From: an uncultured Flavobacteriaceae bacterium
Lineage (GTDB): Bacteria; Bacteroidota; Bacteroidia; Flavobacteriales; Flavobacteriaceae
Reading direction: 5' to 3'
Assembly: GCA_938073895.1 (NCBI GenBank)
Contig: CALJFB010000021.1
Coordinates: 1 to 58,546 of the forward strand
DNA length: 58,546 bases
Shown here: piece by piece, positions 48,480 through 56,047 of the stretch
How the letters are laid out: the number at the start of each line of letters is the position of its first letter
How positions within the stretch are numbered: the stretch's first letter is position 1
Made by a program: the position numbers and the translations under genes
Notes under the pieces: generated by a model
Database searches by the model: none
Told to the model about the DNA's origin: nothing
Seen by the model: only the letters and a program-made list of their open reading frames with translations

Positions 48480-49181
48480 ATGCTAAAAATAAGTAAACTT
48501 CATAAATCTTATCCTATTGGAGATTCTAGTCTTCACGTATTAAAAGGAATAGATCTTTCTGTAGATAGCGGAGAAATGGTTGCTATTATGGGGTCTTCAG
48601 GATCCGGGAAATCTACACTACTTAATATTATTGGTATGCTAGATGAGTTAGACAAAGGAGAATACGTTTTAGACAACGTACCAATTGTAGATCTTAACGA
48701 GAAAAAAGCGGCTATTTATAGAAACAAGTTTTTAGGGTTTATTTTTCAATCCTTCAATCTAATTAACTATAAAAATGCAATCGAGAACGTTGCGCTTCCT
48801 TTATACTATCAAGGATTTAAGCGTAAAGAACGTTTAGAAAAAGCCTTATTTCATTTAAGTAAGGTTGGTTTATCCGATTGGGCAAAACATTTACCAAATG
48901 AATTATCTGGTGGACAAAAACAACGTGTTGCCATTGCAAGAGCTCTAGCAGCAGATCCAAAGTTATTGTTAGCAGATGAGCCAACTGGAGCATTAGATAC
49001 TAAAACATCTCATGAGATTATGGAATTTCTTCAGCAATTAAACGATGAAGGAAAAACTATTCTTATTGTAACTCACGAAGAAGATATTGCAGATATGTGT
49101 AAACGTATTGTAAGACTTAAAGATGGTGTTATAATGGAAGATAAATTTGTAACCCAAGTAAGAGCTTCTCAATATGTTTGA
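48480..49181 (+). CDS. ABC transporter ATPase (LolD/MacB-type)
   Basis: A 233-residue nucleotide-binding subunit with Walker A GSSGSGKST (38-46), Q-loop in FIFQSFNLI, signature LSGGQKQRVA, Walker B LLLADEPTGALDT and the H-loop VTHEED. The sequence type is that of the MacB/LolD family, which powers mechanotransmission rather than classical import. The gene overlaps the first permease by 8 bp and is followed by a second permease, a membrane-fusion protein and a TolC-like protein, so it energises a tripartite efflux or export system. Confidence 0.94.
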   Translation: MLKISKLHKSYPIGDSSLHVLKGIDLSVDSGEMVAIMGSSGSGKSTLLNIIGMLDELDKGEYVLDNVPIVDLNEKKAAIYRNKFLGFIFQSFNLINYKNAIENVALPLYYQGFKRKERLEKALFHLSKVGLSDWAKHLPNELSGGQKQRVAIARALAADPKLLLADEPTGALDTKTSHEIMEFLQQLNDEGKTILIVTHEEDIADMCKRIVRLKDGVIMEDKFVTQVRASQYV

Positions 49182-50403
49182 TATAGATCTTTGGCGCGAA
49201 ATATTTCAGAGTATAAATAAAAACAGAACCAGAAGTATATTATCTGGTTTTACTGTAGCATTTGCTATACTTTTATTTGTAATACTTTTTGGAATTGCAA
49301 ATGGACTAAAAAACACCTTTGCTGAAGGTTTTGTAGACGACGCTTCTAATTCTATTTTTGTAAGAACTGGTTTTACAACTAAAGCACATAAAGGTTTACA
49401 AGCAGGTAGACGTATTCAACTTAAAAATGAAGATCAAGATTTTATTTTAGACGAATACGGTAATAAAGTACAATACATTACATCTCGTATTTATAAAAGC
49501 GTAAGTGCATCTTATAAAAATGAACAAAATAATTACCAGTTAAGAGCCGTAAATCCAGATCATCAATTTTTAGAGAAAACACAAGTAGTAAGTGGTAGAT
49601 ATGTAAATCAATCAGACATAATAAACAAAACTAAAGTTGTTGTAATTGGACGTTTGGTTGACGAAGATTTATTTCTAAAAACCACACCAATAGGGAAATA
49701 TATTAACCTAAATGGGATACAATATAAAGTAGTTGGTGTTTTTGAAGATGATGGAGGCGATAATGAAGAACGTATGATTTATATGCCATTAACAACTGCA
49801 CAGCAGATTTATGGTAATAACGATTATGTAGATCAGATTAATTTAACCTATAATCCAGATTTAGATTTCGATGAAGCACTTGATTTCTCAAGATCTTTAA
49901 CAGATAAACTTAAAGACAGATTTAGTGTTGCTCCAATGGATCAACGTGCTATTAGAGTTAGAAATTTAGCTAACGAATCTCAGCAAGTTGGAATTATTGA
50001 AGTGGCTATTTCAATTTTTGTTATAATTATAGGTTTAGGAACCTTAATAGCAGGAATAGTTGGTATTAGTAATATTATGATTTTTATTGTAAAAGAACGT
50101 ACTAAAGAAATTGGTGTTAGAAAAGCACTTGGTGCTTCACCAAAGTCAATCGTCTCAATAATTATGTTTGAAGCCATTATAATTACAACAATAGCTGGTT
50201 ATGTGGGTTTAATTCTTGGAGTTGTTATTTTAAAATTGGCAAAACCAATATTGGAAGAGAATTTTTTGAAGAACCCAAGCGTAGATTCTTCTTTAGTATT
50301 AACAGCTACTTTCGTTTTAATTTTAGCAGGAGCTATAGCTGGTTATTTACCGGCTAAAAAAGCTTCTAAGATTAAGCCAATTGTAGCATTAAGAGACGAT
50401 TAA
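49174..50403 (+). CDS. ABC transporter permease 1 (MacB/FtsX type)
   Basis: 409 residues. An N-terminal helix (about 20-42) is followed by a large periplasmic MacB_PCD-like domain (45-270) and an FtsX-type C-terminal unit with three helices (278-400). The coupling motif is VKERTKEIGVRKALGASPKSI. It overlaps the ATPase gene by 8 bp and precedes a second, related permease by two bases. The two permeases probably form a heterodimer. The substrate is unknown. Confidence 0.92.
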   Translation: MFDIDLWREIFQSINKNRTRSILSGFTVAFAILLFVILFGIANGLKNTFAEGFVDDASNSIFVRTGFTTKAHKGLQAGRRIQLKNEDQDFILDEYGNKVQYITSRIYKSVSASYKNEQNNYQLRAVNPDHQFLEKTQVVSGRYVNQSDIINKTKVVVIGRLVDEDLFLKTTPIGKYINLNGIQYKVVGVFEDDGGDNEERMIYMPLTTAQQIYGNNDYVDQINLTYNPDLDFDEALDFSRSLTDKLKDRFSVAPMDQRAIRVRNLANESQQVGIIEVAISIFVIIIGLGTLIAGIVGISNIMIFIVKERTKEIGVRKALGASPKSIVSIIMFEAIIITTIAGYVGLILGVVILKLAKPILEENFLKNPSVDSSLVLTATFVLILAGAIAGYLPAKKASKIKPIVALRDD

Positions 50404-50405
50404 TT

Positions 50406-51647
50406 ATGATGTTTTTATTTGAAAGAGATACTTGGCAAGAAGTTTATGATAGTTTAACTAAAAACAAACTACGTACTGCATTAACTATGTTTGGTGTCTG
50501 GTGGGGAGTTTTATTGTTAATATGGCTTTTGGGCTCTGCAAGAGGATTGGACAATTCGTTCAATCGTTTATTTGGAGATTTTGCAACCAATAGTGTTTTT
50601 GTTTGGGGGCAATCTACAAGTAAACCTTTTAAAGGTTTTCAAGAAGGTAGAATGGTTAATTTAACCTTAACCGATGCTAAAAAAGTAGAAGAAAATATTG
50701 AAGGTATTGAATTTGTGGTGCCAAGAAACCAGAATTCAAGTTTGGTAGTAAGAAATTTTCAATCGGGTACATTTTCTATAAATGGAGATTATCCGTTACT
50801 AGATAAAGTTCAAAAAAAGAAGTTAGTTCACGGACGTTTTTTGAATCAGAATGATATCGACGAGAATAAAAAAGTGGTTGTAATATCCGAAGATATATAT
50901 TTACAATTATTTGAGAAAGATGCTGAAGTGATTAATGAATATATCCAAATTAACGGGATTAATTTTACCGTTATAGGAATGTTTAAAAATGGAAACCAGA
51001 ATATGGGACCAACAAGTGACATTCATATTCCATTTACAACATTTCAACAAATATATAATCAAGGCGAAAACATTGGTTGGATGATGTTAACAGGTCAACC
51101 AGATGCAGATATTAAACAAGTCGAGGAAGATGCTAAGTTATTATTAAAAAATTTGCATGACATTCATCCTGAAGATAAGCGTGCCTTTGGAAGTTTTAAT
51201 TTAGGTGATATGTTTGATAAATTTAATGGTTTTCTTTTTGGAATGCAGTTTCTAACTTGGTTTGTAGGTATAGCTACATTAATCGCTGGTGTATTTGCAA
51301 TTGGAAATATATTGTTAATTACAGTTAAAGAACGTACCAAAGAAATTGGAGTTCGTAGAGCTTTAGGTGCAACTCCATTTGAAGTAAAAAGACAGATTAT
51401 TGTTGAGGCAGTTTTTATTACTATTGTGTCAGGATTATTAGGTATTATTTCTGGAGGTCTTATTTTAATATTAGAGAATTATAAATGGGGACAAGGACCA
51501 GAAGCAACATTAGTAAATCCTTCAGTTTCTATACCTATTGTGTTTATTGCGTTAACAATATTGGTGGTGTTAGGAAGTTTAATAGGATTAATACCTGCAT
51601 TCAAAGCAACAAGTATAAAGCCAATAGAAGCCTTAAGAGAAGAATAA
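50406..51647 (+). CDS. ABC transporter permease 2 (MacB/FtsX type)
   Basis: 413 residues with the same plan as the preceding gene: helix 1 (about 23-44), periplasmic domain, and FtsX C-terminal helices with VKERTKEIGVRRALGATPFEVK. The two are clearly homologous but diverged, especially in the periplasmic domain. This arrangement of separate ATPase and two permeases differs from E. coli MacB, where ATPase and permease are fused and the protein is a homodimer. The operon continues with the fusion protein. Confidence 0.92.
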   Translation: MMFLFERDTWQEVYDSLTKNKLRTALTMFGVWWGVLLLIWLLGSARGLDNSFNRLFGDFATNSVFVWGQSTSKPFKGFQEGRMVNLTLTDAKKVEENIEGIEFVVPRNQNSSLVVRNFQSGTFSINGDYPLLDKVQKKKLVHGRFLNQNDIDENKKVVVISEDIYLQLFEKDAEVINEYIQINGINFTVIGMFKNGNQNMGPTSDIHIPFTTFQQIYNQGENIGWMMLTGQPDADIKQVEEDAKLLLKNLHDIHPEDKRAFGSFNLGDMFDKFNGFLFGMQFLTWFVGIATLIAGVFAIGNILLITVKERTKEIGVRRALGATPFEVKRQIIVEAVFITIVSGLLGIISGGLILILENYKWGQGPEATLVNPSVSIPIVFIALTILVVLGSLIGLIPAFKATSIKPIEALREE

Positions 51648-51689
51648 AATTTAATTAAATATAAATACAACAAACCAAACAATAATATA

Positions 51690-52808
51690 ATGAAAAAAGC
51701 ATTCAAAATCATTGTAATCTTAGGCTTAGCAGCAGCATTAGTGGCGGTTCTAGTTTACTTTAAAAAAGCAAATTCAAAGTCTGTTGAAGAATTTAAAACA
51801 TCTCAACCGTTCTTTACATCAATCAACACTAAAACTGTGGCTACTGGAAAATTAAATCCAGAAGAAGAAATTGAATTAAAGCCTCAAATAGGTGGAATTA
51901 TCGATAAGATTTTTGTTGAAGAAGGAGATCTTGTTCAAAAAGGCGATTTAATTGCTAAAATTAGAGTAGTTCCTAACGAGCAAAGTCTAGTTGGTGCAAG
52001 TAGCCAAATTAACTCGGCAAAATTAGCATACAATAACTCTAAAACACTATTCGATAGAAATAAAGCATTGTTTGAAAAAGGTGTAATATCTAAACAAGAT
52101 TTTGAAAACAGCGAGTTATCTTTAAATCAGTCTAACGAATCGTACAGACAAGCACAAAATAATTATAAAATTATAAAGAAAGGATCTCTTTCTGGTGGTG
52201 GATCTGCTAATACAAGTATTACCGCTCAAATTTCTGGTACAGTTCTAGAAATTCCAGTTCGAGAAGGAGACCAAGTTGTAGAATCTAACAGTTTTAATTC
52301 AGGAACAACCATTGCAACTATTGCAGATATGGGAAAAATGATTTTTGAAGGTAAAGTAGACGAAGCAGAAGTTGGTAAAATTGAAGAAGGAAAAGCTATT
52401 AAAGTAATTCTTGGTGCAATTAACGAAAAAGAATTTCCAGCTAAATTAACTTTTGTTGCTCCAAAAGGAAACGAAGTTAATGGCGCAGTACAGTTTACTA
52501 TTAAAGCAGATGTTGAAGTTGGAGAATCCACTAAAATTAGAGCTGGTTATAGTGCGAATGCAGAAATAGAGCTTGAGCAAAAAGATAGTATTTTAGCTAT
52601 AAAAGAATCGTTATTACAATTTAATCGTTTTACCGAAAAACCTTTTGTTGAAATTGAAACTAGCGCTGGTAAATTCGAGAAGAAAGATGTAGAATTAGGT
52701 ATTTCTGATGGAATTAATGTTGAAATTACTGAAGGTGTAAAAGAAGAAGATAAAATTAAAGTTTGGAATAAAGCTTCAAAAGACGATAACGATGAAGAAG
52801 AAGAATAG
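51690..52808 (+). CDS. Periplasmic membrane-fusion protein (MacA/HlyD-like)
   Basis: 372 residues with an N-terminal anchor (6-24), a split lipoyl domain (IGGIIDKIFVEEGDLVQKGDLIAKI near 68-92 and the second half near 175-205), an alpha-hairpin between (95-160), and beta-barrel and membrane-proximal domains. The C terminus is acidic (DDNDEEEE). It bridges the permeases and the outer-membrane channel. The end overlaps the next gene by 17 bp. Confidence 0.92.
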   Translation: MKKAFKIIVILGLAAALVAVLVYFKKANSKSVEEFKTSQPFFTSINTKTVATGKLNPEEEIELKPQIGGIIDKIFVEEGDLVQKGDLIAKIRVVPNEQSLVGASSQINSAKLAYNNSKTLFDRNKALFEKGVISKQDFENSELSLNQSNESYRQAQNNYKIIKKGSLSGGGSANTSITAQISGTVLEIPVREGDQVVESNSFNSGTTIATIADMGKMIFEGKVDEAEVGKIEEGKAIKVILGAINEKEFPAKLTFVAPKGNEVNGAVQFTIKADVEVGESTKIRAGYSANAEIELEQKDSILAIKESLLQFNRFTEKPFVEIETSAGKFEKKDVELGISDGINVEITEGVKEEDKIKVWNKASKDDNDEEEE

Positions 52809-54183
52809 AGTTTTATTAGTAGCAATAATAGCTTTAATAAATGTTTCGGCATTTGCTCAAGTAAAAGTATGGACTTTAAAAGAATCTGTAGATTTTGCGT
52901 TACAGAACAACTTGCAGGTGCAACAAACCTTATTGGATTTCGAAACTGCAGAACAAAATGTAGTTTCAGCAAAAGGTAATTTTTTGCCAACTCTTAATGG
53001 TTCTGCTAGTCATTCATATAATTTTGGATCATTTATTGGTCAAGATGGTAATCGTGTATCTAGAGACAGTCGTGGTAATAGTTTTGGTTTAAATACTGGC
53101 GTAACTTTATTTAATGGGTTTAGAAATACAGCAACTTATAATCAAGCAAAACTAGGTTTAGAAGCTAGTAAATTACAGTTAGAAATATTAAATAATGATA
53201 TCTCTTTAAATGTGGTAAATGCGTATTTAAATATTTTATTTAATAAAGAAGCTTTAAAATTAGCCGAAGAACAGATTGGATTTAGTCAATCTCAGTTCGA
53301 TCAAGTTAAGGCTTATGTAGATGCAGGTTCTAGAGCAAAAGTAGATTTAATAGATGCAGAATCTCAATTAGCAGCAGATCAGCAACGTCTAGTTACTGCA
53401 GAGAATAGTGTAGATTTATCTTTACTTGCTTTATCTCAATTACTACAATTACCTAAAGGAAATTTTGATATCGAAGTTGTTGATGTTAACCTAAATAATG
53501 CTGTTTTTACCTATAACGATTCTGGAGAAATTTTAAGCTATGCTTTAGCAAATAGACCAGAAATTAAGAATGCAGAATTAAATATAGATAATGCAGAATA
53601 CAATATTCAGATTGCTAAAAGTGCTTTTTATCCAACATTATCTGTTGGAGCAAGCGCAAGTACTTCTTATCAGCATTTTCAGGGTCAAGATGATGTTAGA
53701 CAGGTTATTACTGGGTTTGATCCTGTTTCTGGAGCTGCAATTATTGAACTTAGAAAAAATGGTTTTGAAGAACAAGTTGAAGATAACTTAGGTTACAATG
53801 TTGGTTTTAGCTTAAATATTCCAATATTTAATGGTTTTAGAACTAAATCGAATGTGACTAGAGCAGAAATTAACAAGAAAAAGATAGAATTAGCTTTAGA
53901 GCAAGAAAAACAAGTTTTAAATACTAATGTAGAGCAAGCTTTTGCAGATGCTAAGGCAGCGTTAAAACAGTATGAAGCTTCTCAGAAATCTTTAACATTA
54001 CAAGAAACCGTTTTTCAAAATGGGCAAAGCTCTTATGAATTAGGTGCAAGTACATCTTTTGAATTAGATCAATTAAAAAATAGATTATTAAATGCACAAT
54101 CTACTTTTTTAAATGCAAAATATGATTTTGTATTTAAAACTAAAGTATTAGATTTCTTCCTTGGTAAACCAATAACGCAATAA
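52792..54183 (+). CDS. TolC-like outer-membrane efflux protein
   Basis: 463 residues with a signal peptide (1-22, NVSAFAQ) and two OEP repeats. The first runs VWTLKESVDFALQNN to about 225, and the second starts ALANRPEIKNAELNI near 252. Long coiled-coil helices form the periplasmic tunnel, and NGFRNTATYNQA and NGFRTKSNVTRA are equivalent strand-helix turns in the two repeats. It completes the tripartite transporter. ATG 52792 lies within the end of the fusion-protein gene, so translation is coupled. Confidence 0.93.
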   Translation: MKKKNRVLLVAIIALINVSAFAQVKVWTLKESVDFALQNNLQVQQTLLDFETAEQNVVSAKGNFLPTLNGSASHSYNFGSFIGQDGNRVSRDSRGNSFGLNTGVTLFNGFRNTATYNQAKLGLEASKLQLEILNNDISLNVVNAYLNILFNKEALKLAEEQIGFSQSQFDQVKAYVDAGSRAKVDLIDAESQLAADQQRLVTAENSVDLSLLALSQLLQLPKGNFDIEVVDVNLNNAVFTYNDSGEILSYALANRPEIKNAELNIDNAEYNIQIAKSAFYPTLSVGASASTSYQHFQGQDDVRQVITGFDPVSGAAIIELRKNGFEEQVEDNLGYNVGFSLNIPIFNGFRTKSNVTRAEINKKKIELALEQEKQVLNTNVEQAFADAKAALKQYEASQKSLTLQETVFQNGQSSYELGASTSFELDQLKNRLLNAQSTFLNAKYDFVFKTKVLDFFLGKPITQ

Positions 54184-54187
54184 TATT

Positions 54188-54865
54188 TTGGCATATATAT
54201 TAAGTATAGAAACAGCAACAACAAACTGTTCAGTCTCACTATCTAAAAATGGTGAGACTTTGCATTTAAAAGAAGATTACGGAAACGGTTATTCTCACGC
54301 AGAAAAATTACATCTTTATATAGACGAAATTTTAAAAACCGCCAAATTAGATAAAGCGCAGTTAGATGCTATTGCAGTTAGTAAAGGTCCAGGTTCTTAT
54401 ACGGGTTTACGTATTGGAGTTTCGGCAGCTAAAGGCTTGTGTTTTGCATTAGATATTCCGCTAATTTCAATATCAACTTTAGAGTCTTTAGCGCATCAGG
54501 TTAAAACAGATTCTGGGCTTATTGTTCCTATGTTAGATGCTAGGCGCATGGAAGTTTATGCAGCTATTTATTCATCTTCGTATAAAGAAAAACGAAATAT
54601 AGAGGCTCAAGTTTTAGACGAAACATCTTTTAAAACTGAATTAGAAGAACAAAAAGTAACCTTTATAGGAAATGGTGTAGAAAAAACTAAAACACTACTT
54701 AATTCTAAAAATGCAGTTTATATTGAAGGTAAATTACCATCAGCAGATCAAATGAGTGCGCTATCTTATATTAAATTTAAGAACTCAGATATTGAAGATG
54801 TTGCTTATTTTGAGCCTTATTATCTTAAAGATTTTGTAGCTTTAAAACCAAAGCCTAAATTTTAG
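54188..54865 (+). CDS. tsaB: tRNA N6-threonylcarbamoyladenosine factor TsaB
   Basis: A 225-residue protein that partners TsaD and TsaE in forming t6A at position 37 of ANN-decoding tRNAs. The ASKHA-fold motifs are visible: ILSIETATTNCSVSL at the N terminus and KGPGSYTGLRIGVSAAKGL near 66-84, then VPMLDARRMEVYAA. Length is normal. Start is TTG 54188, four bases after the tolC-like stop, so it sits at the end of the transporter operon although the functions are unrelated. A bidirectional terminator follows. Confidence 0.95.
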   Translation: MAYILSIETATTNCSVSLSKNGETLHLKEDYGNGYSHAEKLHLYIDEILKTAKLDKAQLDAIAVSKGPGSYTGLRIGVSAAKGLCFALDIPLISISTLESLAHQVKTDSGLIVPMLDARRMEVYAAIYSSSYKEKRNIEAQVLDETSFKTELEEQKVTFIGNGVEKTKTLLNSKNAVYIEGKLPSADQMSALSYIKFKNSDIEDVAYFEPYYLKDFVALKPKPKF

Positions 54866-54888
54866 TATTTATTATATTTTAAACATAA

Positions 54889-54920
54889 AAAAATCGCCTA
54901 ATCTAAATTAGGCGATTTTT
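54889..54920. terminator. Bidirectional terminator between tsaB and the MscS gene
   Basis: A 14-bp stem AAAAATCGCCTAAT (54889-54902) / ATTAGGCGATTTTT (54907-54920) with loop CTAA. T-runs on both strands serve the two convergent genes. Confidence 0.9.
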
Positions 54921-54940
54921 GTTTTTTAAAGAAGTTATAA

Positions 54941-55753
54941 TTAACCTTGTTTTTTAATTTCAACACTATGTGGATAAGGAATTTCTATTCCAGCAGCATC
55001 TAAAGCTTCTTTAGTTTGTTCCGTAATATCAAAATAAACGGTCCAATAATCTGCTGTAACACACCAAGGTCTAACCGCAAAATTTATAGAGCTATCAGCT
55101 AGTTCGCTTACATTTACTGTTGGTAAAGGATCTTGTAATACTTTAGGATGATTTGTTAAAACAGACATTAATACGTCTTTAGTCTTTTTTATATCAGAAT
55201 CATAGCCAACACCAAAAGTTAAATCTACTCTTCGAGTTCCTTCGGTAGAAAAATTAATAATATTTCCGTTAGATAAGGCTCCATTTGGAATAATAATTTC
55301 TCTATTAGACAGTCCAGTTAATTTAGTTGTAAAAATTTCAATCTCTTTAACTACACCAACTTCGCCTTGCGCTTCAATTAAATCTCCAACCTTAATAGGT
55401 TTAAAAATCATTAATAAAACACCGCCTGCAAAATTACTTAAACTACCTTGTAAAGCTAATCCAACAGCTAAACCAGCAGCAGCTAAAATTGCAGCAAAAG
55501 ATGTAGTTTCAATATCCAAAGTTCCTAAAATAATAAGAATTAAAACAATCTTACAAAACCAACCCAAAAGATTTAGTAAGAATTTTTTAAGACTTATTTC
55601 GTAATCTCTTTTATCCATTATTTTACTAACAGCTTTTAATGTGTTTTTTATAATCCAAGATCCAATAATCCAAATTAAAAACGCTGCAATTAGTTTTGGT
55701 CCAAAATTAATAATAATGTCGTAACCTTTGTCTATCCATGTTTGTAGTTCCAT
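54941..55753 (-). CDS. Small-conductance mechanosensitive channel (MscS family)
   Basis: A 270-residue protein from ATG 55753, close to E. coli MscS in size (286). Three membrane helices: about 15-37, 55-78 and a pore helix TM3 rich in Gly/Ala (about 85-115, AAILAAAGLAVGLALQGSLSNFAGG). The beta domain (FKPIKVGDLIEAQGEVGVVKEI) and the C-terminal cage with VDLTFGVGYDSD follow. It releases solutes on osmotic downshock. An upstream in-frame TTG (55780) would add nine residues, but it falls in a promoter-like element, so I prefer the ATG. Confidence 0.93.
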   Translation of the reverse strand: MELQTWIDKGYDIIINFGPKLIAAFLIWIIGSWIIKNTLKAVSKIMDKRDYEISLKKFLLNLLGWFCKIVLILIILGTLDIETTSFAAILAAAGLAVGLALQGSLSNFAGGVLLMIFKPIKVGDLIEAQGEVGVVKEIEIFTTKLTGLSNREIIIPNGALSNGNIINFSTEGTRRVDLTFGVGYDSDIKKTKDVLMSVLTNHPKVLQDPLPTVNVSELADSSINFAVRPWCVTADYWTVYFDITEQTKEALDAAGIEIPYPHSVEIKKQG

Positions 55754-55777
55754 AATCTTATTTAAGTATTCTGATGT

Positions 55778-55785
55778 CAAAATTA
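55778..55785 (-). promoter_or_regulatory. Putative -7 element of the MscS gene
   Basis: Read on the minus strand the sequence is TAATTTTG, matching TAnnTTTG, 24 bp before ATG 55753. It overlaps the alternative TTG start and argues against it. Confidence 0.45.
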
Positions 55786-56047
55786 GTCAATTTGTTTGAG
55801 ATATAATTGCTTAGGTTTATTGAAATTTTATTTTAGACTATTCATATGTCCGACAAATTGCTGTATTATCGTTTTTATGTTAGTTTTTATATGTTAAGTT
55901 GTTGTTTAGTAAGATATTTAGTTATTTTTATGGCAATTAATTAAATTAATAGTTCAACACTAGCGTTTTTATCATTAAAGATGTTAATATTAAGTAAATA
56001 ACTTTTAAGTAGAGCTTGATTTAATAGTGTAAATAAAAACAGTTAAT

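Noticed and set aside
52547-52990. 147-codon minus-strand ORF across the fusion-protein/TolC junction
   Set aside because: Both sense genes are well supported here. The antisense product is a Ser/Leu-rich shadow.
55754-55780. TTG start nine codons upstream for the MscS gene
   Set aside because: It overlaps the TAATTTTG promoter-like element, so it would precede the expected transcription start.
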